Assembly: GCF_000231055.2 (NCBI RefSeq)
Contig: NZ_CM001466.1
Location: 2,012,165 to 2,076,164, forward strand
DNA length: 64,000 nucleotides
Reading direction: 5' to 3'
Source: Saccharomonospora azurea NA-128
GTDB lineage: Bacteria; Actinomycetota; Actinomycetes; Mycobacteriales; Pseudonocardiaceae
The notes under the pieces are model-generated. The model made no database searches. It had not been told where the DNA came from and saw only the letters and a program-made list of their open reading frames with translations. Numbering within the stretch: the first letter of the stretch is position 1; every line of letters starts with the position of its first letter. Below are positions 39,631 through 50,104 of the stretch, piece after piece. The translations under genes and the position numbers were made by a program.

Positions 39631-39706
39631 AATAGGCGCCGGATACCCGGCGTTGTATGAATGTGGCGGCCTGCGGGGGTGGTTTCGTGCTATCCTCAGT
39701 TATCGG

Positions 39707-39741
39707 CACGGTCCCACGCGGGCCGTGTCTTTCCTTTATCT
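39707..39741 (+). terminator. hairpin with pyrimidine tract upstream of greA
   Basis: CACGG-CCC (39707-39715) pairs with GGG-CCGTG (39720-39727) around a 4-nt loop with one bulged base, and the run TCTTTCCTTTATCT follows. It looks like an intrinsic terminator behind the DUF4307 gene, or an attenuator in the greA leader. Confidence 0.55.
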
Positions 39742-39805
39742 ACCAGCCACGATGGCGTGGCGGCCGGCTTGTATACCCAGGTTCGGCAGGCCCTAGGAGG
39801 AGATG

Positions 39806-40300
39806 GTGACCGTGAGCGACACGAAGGTGACCTGGTTGACCCAGGATGCCTACAACAGGCTCAAGAGCGAGCTCGACGAACTGATCGAGAATCGTCCGGT
39901 CATCGCCGCGAAGATCAACGCCAGCCGCGAAGAGGGCGACCTCAAGGAGAACGGCGGCTACCACGCCGCCCGCGAAGAGCAGGGCCAGCAGGAAGCCCGC
40001 ATCCGGCACCTGCAGGAGCTGCTGCGCGCCGCGAAGGTCGGCGAAGCGCCGAAGGACGACGGCGTCGCTGAGCCGGGCATGGTGTTGACCGTGCGCTACG
40101 ACGGCGATGACGACGAGGAGACCTTCCTTCTCGCCACGCGCGAGGAGGGCGGCAACGGGCCGGTCGAGGTGTACTCGCCGGATTCCCCGCTCGGCAGGGC
40201 GCTGCTCGGTGCCCGCGAAGGCGAGTCCCGGGAGTACCCCCTGCCCAACGGCAAGACCCAGAAGGTCACGCTCGTGAAGGCGGTTCCCTACCGCTCCTGA
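39806..40300 (+). CDS. greA: transcription elongation factor GreA
   Basis: GreA enters the RNA polymerase secondary channel and stimulates cleavage of backtracked RNA. The 164-residue product has the N-terminal coiled coil with the acidic tip [20 protein letters not shown] near 45 and the C-terminal FKBP-like domain ending [20 protein letters not shown]. The GTG at 39806 sits 5 bp behind AGGAGG; ATG at 39803 is too close to it. Its position behind DUF4307 and near mca is conserved. Confidence 0.95.
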   Translation: MTVSDTKVTWLTQDAYNRLKSELDELIENRPVIAAKINASREEGDLKENGGYHAAREEQGQQEARIRHLQELLRAAKVGEAPKDDGVAEPGMVLTVRYDGDDDEETFLLATREEGGNGPVEVYSPDSPLGRALLGAREGESREYPLPNGKTQKVTLVKAVPYRS

Positions 40301-40327
40301 GCGGGGCCCGAGTCCGTACCCGGGTGA

Positions 40328-42181
<1,854 letters not shown>

Positions 42182-42186
42182 GCCGT

Positions 42187-42220
42187 CCGTGGGGTCGCCC
42201 GGTCTCGGGCGGCCCCACGG
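42187..42220. terminator. 15-bp hairpin between hppD and ilvA
   Basis: CCGTGGGGTCGCCCG (42187-42201) and CGGGCGGCCCCACGG (42206-42220) form a stem with one G-U pair and a 4-nt loop, 10 bp from both stop codons of the convergent genes. Confidence 0.65.
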
Positions 42221-42230
42221 CCCTCGGGGC

Positions 42231-43436
42231 TCACACCACCACGCGGTAGCCCGCCCGCTGTAGCTGGGTGGCGACGTCGGCGCAGTGCTCGGGGCCGCGC
42301 GTCTCCAGCTTCAGGGCGATCTCCACCTCACCCATCGCGAGCCGGCCCGAGATCCGCGAGTGCTCGACGTCGAGCACATTCGCACCCAGCTCTCCGACGC
42401 GCGTCAGCACTCCCGCCAGTGATCCCGGCCGGTCGGGAACCCGCAGACGCAGGCTCAGGTACCGGCCCGCGGCGGTCATGCCGTGCTGGATGATCTGCAG
42501 CAACAGCAGCGGGTCGACGTTCCCACCGGACAGCACCGCGACCACCGGCGACTCGAAGACCCCGGGATGTTCCAGCAGCGCCGCCACCGTCGCCGCGCCC
42601 GCCGGCTCGACCACGAGCTTGCGGCGTTCGAGGCACAGCAGCACGGCCCGCGACAGCGACTCCTCGCCCACCGTCACGACGTCGTCCACCAGTGACCGGA
42701 CGTGTTCGAACGTGATGGGGCCGGGCGCGCCGACCGCGATGCCGTCGGCCATGGTCTGCGTCCGCTCCAACCGCACGGGGTTGCCCGCGGACAGCGACAG
42801 CGGGAACGCCGCCGCGCCCTCGGCCTGCACACCCACGATGCGCACGTCGGGCTTCATCGCCTTCACGGCGCTGGCCACGCCGCCCACCAGTCCCCCGCCG
42901 CCGGCGGCGACCAGGACGGTCGCCACGTCGGGGATCTGTTCCACGATCTCCAGTCCGACCGTGCCCTGACCGGCGATGATGTCGGGGTGGTCGAACGGGT
43001 GGATGAACACCGCCCCCGTGCGTTCGGCGAAGGCCGTCGCCTCGACCAGCGCCTCCTCCAGGGACTCGCCGTGCAGGTGGACGTCGGCGCCGTAGCCGCG
43101 GGTGGCGGCCAGCTTCGGCAGGGGTGCCCGCTCCGGCATGAAGACCGTCGCCTTGGTGCCCAGCAGCGCGGCGGCGAGCGCGACACCCTGGGCGTGGTTC
43201 CCGGCGCTGGCGGCCACGACGCCCCGCTCGCGCTCCGCCTCGCTGAGACCGTGGATGCGCGTGTAGGCACCCCTGATCTTGAACGAACCGGTGCGTTGCA
43301 GGTTCTCGCACTTGAGATACACCGGCCCGCCCTGCGGCGCTTCGAGGTCCCGCGCCCGCTCGATCGGTGTCTTCCGCACGACCGATTCGAGTAGGCGCCT
43401 CGCCTCGCGGATTGTGTCCACGCTGACAAGTCCCAT
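42231..43436 (-). CDS. ilvA: threonine ammonia-lyase
   Basis: This 401-residue PLP enzyme deaminates threonine to 2-oxobutyrate. The PLP lysine lies in TGSFKIRGAYTR (near 54), the phosphate loop in VLVAAGGGGLVGGVASA, and SAGNHAQGVALAA follows the active site. A C-terminal ACT domain (YLSLRLRVPDRPGSLAGVLT) would allow allosteric control. It is of the ACT-containing degradative or single-ACT type rather than the two-ACT IlvA of enterics. It is divergent from a small membrane-protein gene. Confidence 0.92.
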   Translation of the reverse strand: MGLVSVDTIREARRLLESVVRKTPIERARDLEAPQGGPVYLKCENLQRTGSFKIRGAYTRIHGLSEAERERGVVAASAGNHAQGVALAAALLGTKATVFMPERAPLPKLAATRGYGADVHLHGESLEEALVEATAFAERTGAVFIHPFDHPDIIAGQGTVGLEIVEQIPDVATVLVAAGGGGLVGGVASAVKAMKPDVRIVGVQAEGAAAFPLSLSAGNPVRLERTQTMADGIAVGAPGPITFEHVRSLVDDVVTVGEESLSRAVLLCLERRKLVVEPAGAATVAALLEHPGVFESPVVAVLSGGNVDPLLLLQIIQHGMTAAGRYLSLRLRVPDRPGSLAGVLTRVGELGANVLDVEHSRISGRLAMGEVEIALKLETRGPEHCADVATQLQRAGYRVVV

Positions 43437-43557
43437 ACCGGGATGATGTCACTGCACGTAGCGTGACGACGAGGTTACGTGCGTGCCCAGATCACGATTG
43501 GGTAAGCTTGTGATACACCGGAAGTCACCGGAGAAGCTCACGGCGGGAGACGAACGC

Positions 43558-43827
43558 ATGGGAAGGGCACGCACGTCGAACGGGTCTCGTTTCGCAGGTG
43601 TCGTGCCGCTCATCGTCGGCGTGGTCTCGGCCCTCGCCCTCACCGGAGCCGCCGTCTACACCGTGGCGGAGTCCCAGTGCGACCCCGGCCACTACGTTCG
43701 TGACGGCAGGCAGGTCACCCTCGTCGGCAGCTGCGTCACGGGCGCCGACCTGAGGGAGGCGGGCATCGGCCACGACCACGAGCGGTCGGGTGCCGACTCC
43801 ACCTCCCCCGGCGATCTGAACCGCTGA
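43558..43827 (+). CDS. small membrane protein of unknown function
   Basis: An 89-residue protein with one membrane helix (FAGVVPLIVGVVSALALTGA, about 12-33) and a short extracytoplasmic tail containing two cysteines (SQCDPGHYV and GSCVTGADL) that may form a disulfide. CGGGAGA lies 9 bp before the ATG at 43558. It ends 4 bp before metB on the opposite strand. No family is recognised. Confidence 0.65.
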   Translation: MGRARTSNGSRFAGVVPLIVGVVSALALTGAAVYTVAESQCDPGHYVRDGRQVTLVGSCVTGADLREAGIGHDHERSGADSTSPGDLNR

Positions 43828-43831
43828 CCGG

Positions 43832-44998
43832 CTACGACGCGTCGAGCGCGTACCGGAGGTCGGCCAGCAGGTCGTGCGCGTCCTCGATGCCGACCGACAA
43901 GCGCACCAGCTCGGCGGGCACCGCCAGCAACGACCCGGCGACACTCGCGTGTGTCATCCGGCCGGGGTGCTCGATCAACGACTCCACCCCACCCAGCGAC
44001 TCCGCGAGGATGAACAGCTTGGTCCGCGCGACCATGTTGAGCGCGGCCTGCTCGCCGTCCGCGTGAGTGAACGACACCATCCCGCCGAACCGCCGCATCT
44101 GCTTGGCGGCGAGCGAGTGGCCCGGGTGCTCCGCGAGGCCCGGGTAGTAGACCCGCTCGACCTTCGGGTGCACCGACAACGCCTCGGCGATGAGCTCGGC
44201 GTTACCGCAGTGCCGCTCCATGCGCACGGCCAGCGTCTTCAGGCCCCGCAGCGTCAGCCATGCGTCGAAGGGGCCCGGCACCGCGCCGGCCGAGTTGCGC
44301 AGGAAGAACAGCCGCTCCCGCAGGTCGTCGGAGTCGGTGATGACCGCTCCGCCCACGACGTCCGAGTGCCCTCCGAGGTACTTCGTCGTGGAGTGCACGA
44401 CGACGTCGGCACCGAGCTCCAGCGGCGTCTGGAGGTAGGGCGTGGCGAAGGTGTTGTCCACGACCAGCTTCGCGCCGCCCACGTGCGCCAGCTCCGCGAG
44501 CGCCGCGATGTCGGCGATCCCCAGCAGCGGGTTGGTCGGCGACTCGCACCAGACGAGCTTGGTCTCCGGCCGCAGCGCCGACCGGACCTCGTCCAGGTCG
44601 GACAGCGACGCGACGCTGTAGGTGACGCCCCACTCGGTGAGGACCTTGTCGATGAGCCGGAACGTGCCGCCGTAGACGTCGTTGCCCAGCACCAGGTGAT
44701 CGCCCGGGCGGAGCATGGTGCGCAACACCGCGTCGGTGGCCGCCATGCCCGACGCGAACGCCAGGGCGTGCCTACCGCCTTCCAACGCCGCCAAGGCCTC
44801 TTCGAGCGCGGTACGCGTCGGGTTCGCCGTCCGCGAGTACTCGTAGTCGCCTTCGCGAAGACCGCCCACCCCGTCCTGCGCGTAGGTGGAGGTCTGATAG
44901 ATGGGCATGATCACCGAACCCGTGCGGGGGTCGGGTTCCTGCCCTACGTGGATGGCGCGTGTCTCGAATCCGTAGCGCGGGTCTGCAACCATGCCCAC
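43832..44998 (-). CDS. metB: cystathionine gamma-synthase
   Basis: The 388-residue PLP enzyme of the Cys/Met metabolism family makes cystathionine from O-succinyl- or O-acetyl-homoserine and cysteine. The PLP lysine is in VVHSTTKYLGGHSDVVGGA (near 200), with the EYSRTANPTRTALEEALA and LVWCESPTNPLLGIAD segments. The gene lies near cbs exactly as in M. tuberculosis (Rv1079, Rv1077), so forward and reverse transsulfuration genes sit together. An in-frame ATG at 44992 is an equally good start. Confidence 0.92.
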   Translation of the reverse strand: MGMVADPRYGFETRAIHVGQEPDPRTGSVIMPIYQTSTYAQDGVGGLREGDYEYSRTANPTRTALEEALAALEGGRHALAFASGMAATDAVLRTMLRPGDHLVLGNDVYGGTFRLIDKVLTEWGVTYSVASLSDLDEVRSALRPETKLVWCESPTNPLLGIADIAALAELAHVGGAKLVVDNTFATPYLQTPLELGADVVVHSTTKYLGGHSDVVGGAVITDSDDLRERLFFLRNSAGAVPGPFDAWLTLRGLKTLAVRMERHCGNAELIAEALSVHPKVERVYYPGLAEHPGHSLAAKQMRRFGGMVSFTHADGEQAALNMVARTKLFILAESLGGVESLIEHPGRMTHASVAGSLLAVPAELVRLSVGIEDAHDLLADLRYALDAS

Positions 44999-45044
44999 AG
45001 CCTACGGGCGGCCCCCTTGGCACGCCGTCGCGCGTCGAGAAAGT

Positions 45045-45079
45045 GAAAGGGCCGCGGGTGCCACACCCACGGCCCTTTC
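45045..45079 (-). terminator. strong hairpin behind the Pro/Gln-rich protein gene
   Basis: GAAAGGGCCG (45045-45054) pairs with CGGCCCTTTC (45070-45079), and GGGTG pairs with CACCC inside it, with a 3-nt loop. It lies 18 bp beyond the minus-strand stop at 45098 and separates that gene from metB; on the minus strand a short TTTC stretch closes the stem. Confidence 0.65.
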
Positions 45080-45097
45080 GACGTGCGAATCAGTGGA

Positions 45098-46519
45098 TCA
45101 CCACTGCTGCGGCGGCTGACCCGGCTGACCGAAGCCGCCGGGCTGACCGGGCTGACCCGGCTGGCCGGGCTGGCCGGGCTGACCGAACCCGCCGGGCTGG
45201 CCGAAGCCACCAGGCTGACCGGGCTGACCGGGCTGGCCGAAGCCGCCCTGCTGCCCCGGCTGCTCGAAGCCCCCGCTCGACGGGAACTGCCCGCCGGGCT
45301 GGGCGAAGCCACCGCTCGACGGGAACTGCCCGCCGGGCTGACCGAAGCCACCGGGCTGCCCCGGCTGGCCGAACCCGCCGGGCTGACCGAAGCCACCAGG
45401 CTGGCCGGGGGGCGGGAAGTTGCCGCCGCCACCGGGACCACCGAGACCGAGGAAGGACGCGGTGCCCGGGATCAGGGACATCACACCGGCGGCGGTGAGG
45501 AGCACACCGAAGATCAGCGTGAAGATCACGCGGGTGAGCTCACCCTCGGTCTCGATCGTGAGCAGCACCGAGAAGATCAGGGTGAGGACGCCACCGGCCA
45601 GGGTGAAGACCGGGAGCAGCTTGCGCAGGGTGCCCTGCAGCTTGCCGAGACCCACGAGCGCGTGCAACGCACCACCGGCCGCGGCCAGCAGGCCACCGAC
45701 CAACAGCGTGATGACGTAGAACCAGATGTAGCCCGGGACTCCGGGCGCGGCGTCCGCGTAGGACTCGACCTGCTCGCGGCACATGTCCTCCGGCGCGCCC
45801 ATCGAGACGCACTGCTCGACGGCCTCGTCGATGTCACTGCCGCCGGGGCCGCTCAGGTCGGACATCAGCGTGATCGCCAGGATCAGCGTGACGACGCCGA
45901 GCACGGCCACGACGCCGCCCGCGATGAGCGCCATCATCTTGTTGCCGCCGCCGGCGGGCGCTCCCCCGCCGAAGCCGGGCTGCGGCGGAGCACCGAACCC
46001 ACCCCCGGGAGGAGCTCCGAAGCCACCCTGCGGCGGGGCGCCGAACTGACCCGGCTGGCCCCCGAAGCCCTGCTGGGGCTGCGGCCCGGACGGCGGGCCG
46101 ACCTGGCCCGGCTGTCCCGGCGCGCCGAACCCACCGGACGGCGGCTGCTGCCCGAAGCCGCCCTGTGGGTTCACCGCGGCAGGGTTGTCCGCGGCGCTGG
46201 GCGGCGGCGCGTACGGGATGCCGGCCTGCGGCTGCATGCCCGGGGGGACCAACTGCGTCGACTCGGCGTTCGAACCCTGCTGGTCTCCCGCAGCCGGGTT
46301 CGGGGGCTGAACGACCTGAGTGGGCTCGGGGCTGTCCCCGAACGGCTGCTGCTGCTCACCCTGCGGCTGCTGGGGCTGCTGGGGCTGCTGGGGCTGCACC
46401 ACCTGGGTCGGTTCGGACGTGCCGAACTGGTTTTCTTGCTGTGGTTGGGAGCCGCTGGACGGCCCCTGGGGTTGTTGCTCGCCACCCCACGGCTGGTTCG
46501 GTGGCTGCGGAGCACTCAT
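45098..46519 (-). CDS. Pro/Gln/Gly-rich membrane protein in the pra position
   Basis: A 473-residue protein in three parts. Residues 1-195 are low complexity, rich in Pro, Gln and Gly, with PTQVVQP blocks and a QQPQQPQ run. Residues 200-370 hold about four membrane helices ([80 protein letters not shown]) and a two-cysteine loop. The last 100 residues repeat [16 protein letters not shown] units. Its place between metB and cbs is that of the proline-rich antigen gene pra (Rv1078), but no RDD domain is seen. Function is unknown. Confidence 0.75.
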   Translation of the reverse strand: MSAPQPPNQPWGGEQQPQGPSSGSQPQQENQFGTSEPTQVVQPQQPQQPQQPQGEQQQPFGDSPEPTQVVQPPNPAAGDQQGSNAESTQLVPPGMQPQAGIPYAPPPSAADNPAAVNPQGGFGQQPPSGGFGAPGQPGQVGPPSGPQPQQGFGGQPGQFGAPPQGGFGAPPGGGFGAPPQPGFGGGAPAGGGNKMMALIAGGVVAVLGVVTLILAITLMSDLSGPGGSDIDEAVEQCVSMGAPEDMCREQVESYADAAPGVPGYIWFYVITLLVGGLLAAAGGALHALVGLGKLQGTLRKLLPVFTLAGGVLTLIFSVLLTIETEGELTRVIFTLIFGVLLTAAGVMSLIPGTASFLGLGGPGGGGNFPPPGQPGGFGQPGGFGQPGQPGGFGQPGGQFPSSGGFAQPGGQFPSSGGFEQPGQQGGFGQPGQPGQPGGFGQPGGFGQPGQPGQPGQPGQPGGFGQPGQPPQQW

Positions 46520-46636
46520 TGGGTCGTGAACCCCCTTGACGAGGACCTTGGTGATTTCGCTCGCGCACACGCTATCGGATCGTGACCCGCCAAGCGCGTA
46601 ACGCCCCTGGCAGGTCGTCCGATGATCTCGAATGGA

Positions 46637-48010
46637 TCACGCGTGGCCGGAGAGAAACGCCAGCAGATCGTGCCTGGTCACGACCCCTGCGGGCTTGCCG
46701 TCCTCGAGGACGAGCGCGCCACTGGCGGCTCCCAGTGCCTTCATCGCGGCGCTGATCTGCTCGCCCGCGCCGATGGTGGGCAGCGGAGCGGACATGTGCT
46801 CCTCGAGCCGGTCGGCCAGAGCCGCCTTGCCCGTGAACAGTGCCTCCAGCAGGTCGCGTTCGTTCACCGCACCCACGACCTCGGCCGCCATGACCGGGGG
46901 TTCCGCGCTGACGACCGGCATCTGGCTGACGCCGAACTCCCGCAGGATGGCCACCGCCTCCGCCACCGTCTCGTTGGGGTGGGTGTGCACGAGGTCGGGC
47001 AGCGTGCCGTTCTTGCGGCGCAGGACGTCACCGACCGTGGCGTCCTGGGACTCGGGCGAGAGGAACCCGTACGACGACATCCAACCGTCGTTGAAGATCT
47101 TGCCGAGGTAGCCGCGCCCGCTGTCCGGCAGCAGCACCACGATGACGTCGTCCGGCCCGCAGCGCTCCGCGAGGCGCAGAGCCGCCGCGACCGCCATGCC
47201 GCACGAACCGCCGACGAGCAGGCCTTCCTCCTGGGCGAGCCTGCGGGTGATGGTGAACGAGTCGGCGTCGGAGACCGCGATGATCTCGTCGGCGACACCG
47301 CGGTCGTAGGTGTCCGGCCAGAAGTCCTCACCGACGCCCTCGACCAGGTACGGCCTGCCGCTGCCTCCCGAGTACACCGAGCCCTCGGGGTCCGCACCGA
47401 TGACCTTCACGCGGCCGTCGGAGGCCTCCTTGAGGTAACGCCCGGTGCCCGAGATCGTGCCGCCGGTGCCCACGCCCGCCACGAAGTGCGTGATCTTGCC
47501 GTCGGTCTGCTTCCAGATCTCCGGCCCGGTGGAGAGGTAGTGGCTCTCCGGGTTGTGCGGGTTGGCGTACTGGTTCGGCTTCCAGGCGCCCTCGATCTCG
47601 CGGGTGAGCCGGTCGGAGACGTTGTAGTACGACTCGGGGTGCTCGGGCGGCACCGCGGTGGGGCACACCACGACCTCGGCGCCGTAGGCCTTGAGCACGT
47701 TGCGCTTGTCCTCGCTGACCTTGTCCGGGCACACGAACACGCACCGGTAGCCCTTGCGCTGGGCGACCATGGCCAGCCCGACCCCGGTGTTGCCGGACGT
47801 GGGCTCCACGATCGTGCCGCCGGGCTGCAGCTCTCCCGACGCCTCCGCGGCCTCGATCATCCGCTCGGCGATCCTGTCCTTCACGCTGCCGCCGGGGTTG
47901 AGGTACTCGACCTTGGCGAGCACGAGTGGCTTCACGCCCTTCGTGAGGGCGTTCAACTTGACCAGCGGTGTGTTGCCCACGAGGTCGGTGACGTGTTCGG
48001 CGTAGTCCAT
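46637..48010 (-). CDS. cbs: cystathionine beta-synthase
   Basis: The 457-residue enzyme condenses serine and homocysteine to cystathionine. The PLP lysine is in YLNPGGSVKDRIAERMIE (near 43), TSGNTGVGLAMVAQRKGY binds substrate, and GVGTGGTISGTGRYLKE binds phosphate. Two C-terminal CBS motifs (about 335-455; VAILREFGVSQMPVVSAEPP and LEDGKPAGVVTRHDLLAFLS) form a Bateman module. The ATG at 48010 gives the normal length; the frame is open far upstream through antisense of the next gene, which is not coding. It is divergent from a nucleotidase gene. Confidence 0.94.
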   Translation of the reverse strand: MDYAEHVTDLVGNTPLVKLNALTKGVKPLVLAKVEYLNPGGSVKDRIAERMIEAAEASGELQPGGTIVEPTSGNTGVGLAMVAQRKGYRCVFVCPDKVSEDKRNVLKAYGAEVVVCPTAVPPEHPESYYNVSDRLTREIEGAWKPNQYANPHNPESHYLSTGPEIWKQTDGKITHFVAGVGTGGTISGTGRYLKEASDGRVKVIGADPEGSVYSGGSGRPYLVEGVGEDFWPDTYDRGVADEIIAVSDADSFTITRRLAQEEGLLVGGSCGMAVAAALRLAERCGPDDVIVVLLPDSGRGYLGKIFNDGWMSSYGFLSPESQDATVGDVLRRKNGTLPDLVHTHPNETVAEAVAILREFGVSQMPVVSAEPPVMAAEVVGAVNERDLLEALFTGKAALADRLEEHMSAPLPTIGAGEQISAAMKALGAASGALVLEDGKPAGVVTRHDLLAFLSGHA

Positions 48011-48079
48011 GCGACCAGGGTATGCGGCCCGGTGACCAGGAGGGCACACCGACCTTCGGCGGGGTCTCCGCCGACAGCA

Positions 48080-48108
48080 TTGTCCGATTAGGACTGGTGT
48101 GGTTAGCT
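48080..48108 (+). promoter_or_regulatory. candidate sigma-70-type promoter of the nucleotidase gene
   Basis: TTGTCC at 48080 and TTAGCT at 48103 are separated by 17 bp, a standard group 1 sigma layout, 40 bp before the GTG start codon. It is a pattern match only. Confidence 0.45.
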
Positions 48109-48148
48109 CTGGCGCGACATCGCGTTCGCGAGCATCCGAGGAGCCCAC

Positions 48149-49984
48149 GTGAGAACTCACCGCAAGGCCGCGTTGTGCGCGCTGGCCGCGGCCACGCTGC
48201 TGGGCACGGCGGCACTCCCCGCGTCGGCCGCCGGCTCCGGCCGGGTCGACTTCACCCTGACCGTGCTGTTCACCAGCGACATGGAATCCGCACTGCTCGG
48301 CGTGCCGGGCGGCGAGGACGGCACCGGCGAGGGGCCGATCGTCGACGGTGGCGAGCACCCGTACGGCAGCCCGTCCCGCGTGGCCACGCTGATGGACGAG
48401 CTGCGGGCGGAGGCGACGCGCGGCAGGCCCGCACCCGGACAGGCCGGGCACCGCGGCGAGATCGTGGTCTCCGGTGGCGACAACTTCCTGCCCGGGCCCG
48501 AGTACTCCGCGAGCGCCGTCGAGGGAGCCCCGTTCTACGACGCGCTCGCCCTCGAACACATCGGCTACGACGTCAGCGCGCTCGGCAACCACGACTTCGA
48601 CTTCGGGCCGGACGAGCTCGACCGGTTCCTCGACACGGCGGGCGACGAGGTGCCGTTCGTCAGCGCCAACCTCGACGTGTCCGGCGAACCGGAGCTGGCC
48701 GCCCACGCCGCCGACGGCACGCTCGCCACGAGCCGCGTGCTCCGCACCGCAGGTGAGCGTGTCGGCGTGATCGGCCTCACGACGCCGGAGCTGCCCGCGC
48801 TGTCCAGCCCGCGCAACGTCGAGGTGAAGCCGGAGCTGGCCGAGATCACCAACACGCTCGCGGCCGACTTCGCCCGCCGCGGGGTCGACAAGGTGGTGCT
48901 GGTCAGCCACCTCCAGGACATCGACAACGAACTCGCGCTCGTGCCGCAGCTGCGTGGCGTGGACGCGGTGGTCGGCGCGGGCGGCGGGGAGATCCTCGCC
49001 GACGAGGACGACCGGCTGATCCCCGGCGACGTGCCCGAACGCGGCTTCCCGCTCCACGCCGAGGACGCCGACGGGCAAACGGTCCCCGTGGTCGCGGTGA
49101 CGGGCGACTACAAGTACGTCGGCAGGCTGGTGCTGAACTTCGACCGGCGGGGCACCGTCGTGAGCGTCGACGACGAGCGGACCGGGCCGGTGCGGGTGTC
49201 CGGCGTCGGACCCGACGCGGTGCACGGCGATCCGCTCGTGCGCGCCGAGGTGGAGAAGCCGGTGGCGGAGCACGTGGCCTCGCTGGCCGAGGAGGTCGTG
49301 GCCACCAGCGAGGTGCCCCTCGACGGTGTGCGCGGCGACGTCCGCAGCCGCGAGACGAACCTCGGGAACCTGGTCGCCGACAGCCTGCTGTGGGCGGGAC
49401 GGCAGAACGCGGACGAGTACGGCGTACCCGCGCCGCAGGTGGCGATCCAGAACGGCGGCGGCATCCGCAACGACTCGGTCCTGCCCGCGGGCGAGCTGAC
49501 CACGCTGGACACCTACGAGGTGGCCCCGTTCGCGAACTTCGTGGCCGTGGTGCCGGAGGTGCCGCGGGACGTGCTGCGGCAGCTGCTGGAGCGCGGAGTC
49601 GCCGCCGCCCCCGAGGCCGCGGGCGCGTTCATGCAGGTGGCGGGCCTGTCGTTCACGTACGACCCGGCCCGGCAGGCCCAGGAGGTGCGCGAGGGCACCA
49701 ACGAGATCGTGACGCCCGGGGATCGGGTGCGGGACGTGGTGTTGGCCGACGGCACGGTCGTGGTGGCCGACGGCGTCGTCGTGGACGGACCGCCGGTGTC
49801 CGTGGCGACCAACGACTTCTCCGCCCGCGGCGGGGACGGCTACCCGTTCGCCGACCTCCCGTTCACGAGCGTCGGCCTGACCCACCAGCTGGCGGTGCAG
49901 GGTTACCTCGCCGACGGCCTGGGCGGCACGGTGACCGCGGCCGACTACCCGGAGGGCGGCGAGGGGCGGATCACCTCGCTGTGA
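48149..49984 (+). CDS. secreted bifunctional metallophosphatase/5'-nucleotidase
   Basis: The 611-residue product has a signal peptide (MRTHRKAALCALAAATLLGT to about Ala 27), a calcineurin-like metallophosphatase domain (about 35-310; VLFTSDMESALLG, VVSGGDNFLPGPEY, DVSALGNHDFDFGPDEL, LVSHLQ) and a C-terminal 5'-nucleotidase domain (about 370-600; SRETNLGNLVADSLLWA, IQNGGGIRN, ATNDFSARGGDGYPF). The first motif has Ser-Asp-Met-Glu where DxH is usual. It probably salvages phosphate and nucleosides from extracellular nucleotides. No anchor is visible. Confidence 0.9.
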   Translation: MRTHRKAALCALAAATLLGTAALPASAAGSGRVDFTLTVLFTSDMESALLGVPGGEDGTGEGPIVDGGEHPYGSPSRVATLMDELRAEATRGRPAPGQAGHRGEIVVSGGDNFLPGPEYSASAVEGAPFYDALALEHIGYDVSALGNHDFDFGPDELDRFLDTAGDEVPFVSANLDVSGEPELAAHAADGTLATSRVLRTAGERVGVIGLTTPELPALSSPRNVEVKPELAEITNTLAADFARRGVDKVVLVSHLQDIDNELALVPQLRGVDAVVGAGGGEILADEDDRLIPGDVPERGFPLHAEDADGQTVPVVAVTGDYKYVGRLVLNFDRRGTVVSVDDERTGPVRVSGVGPDAVHGDPLVRAEVEKPVAEHVASLAEEVVATSEVPLDGVRGDVRSRETNLGNLVADSLLWAGRQNADEYGVPAPQVAIQNGGGIRNDSVLPAGELTTLDTYEVAPFANFVAVVPEVPRDVLRQLLERGVAAAPEAAGAFMQVAGLSFTYDPARQAQEVREGTNEIVTPGDRVRDVVLADGTVVVADGVVVDGPPVSVATNDFSARGGDGYPFADLPFTSVGLTHQLAVQGYLADGLGGTVTAADYPEGGEGRITSL

Positions 49985-49989
49985 GGCCG

Positions 49990-50037
49990 GGCGCCGGACA
50001 CCCCGCCGATGCGGTGTGGTGTCCGGCGCCGCTCTTT
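49990..50037 (+). terminator. 13-bp hairpin behind the nucleotidase gene
   Basis: GGCGCCGGACACC (49990-50002) and GGTGTCCGGCGCC (50018-50030) form a perfect stem with a 15-nt loop, followed by GCTCTTTGC, 5 bp beyond the stop codon. Confidence 0.7.
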
Positions 50038-50067
50038 GCAATCGTGTCCGCTGCGGGCAGGATGGGG

Positions 50068-50085
50068 ACTAAGCACGCGCTTAGT
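50068..50085. promoter_or_regulatory. palindromic operator upstream of the acetyl-CoA acetyltransferase gene
   Basis: ACTAAGC at 50068-50074 and GCTTAGT at 50079-50085 form a perfect 7-bp inverted repeat with a 4-bp spacer, 19 bp before the start codon. This shape is common for TetR repressors of fatty-acid breakdown genes in actinomycetes. No regulator gene is adjacent, so control would be in trans. Confidence 0.6.
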
Positions 50086-50104
50086 CGACCCGAAGGAGTG
50101 TTCG

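Noticed and set aside
46637..50041. Very long minus-strand frame joining cbs to sequence antisense of the nucleotidase and beyond
   Set aside because: Only the part from 48010 down matches cystathionine beta-synthase; the rest is antisense of a clear secreted nucleotidase and lacks protein-like composition. High-GC DNA gives many such open frames.
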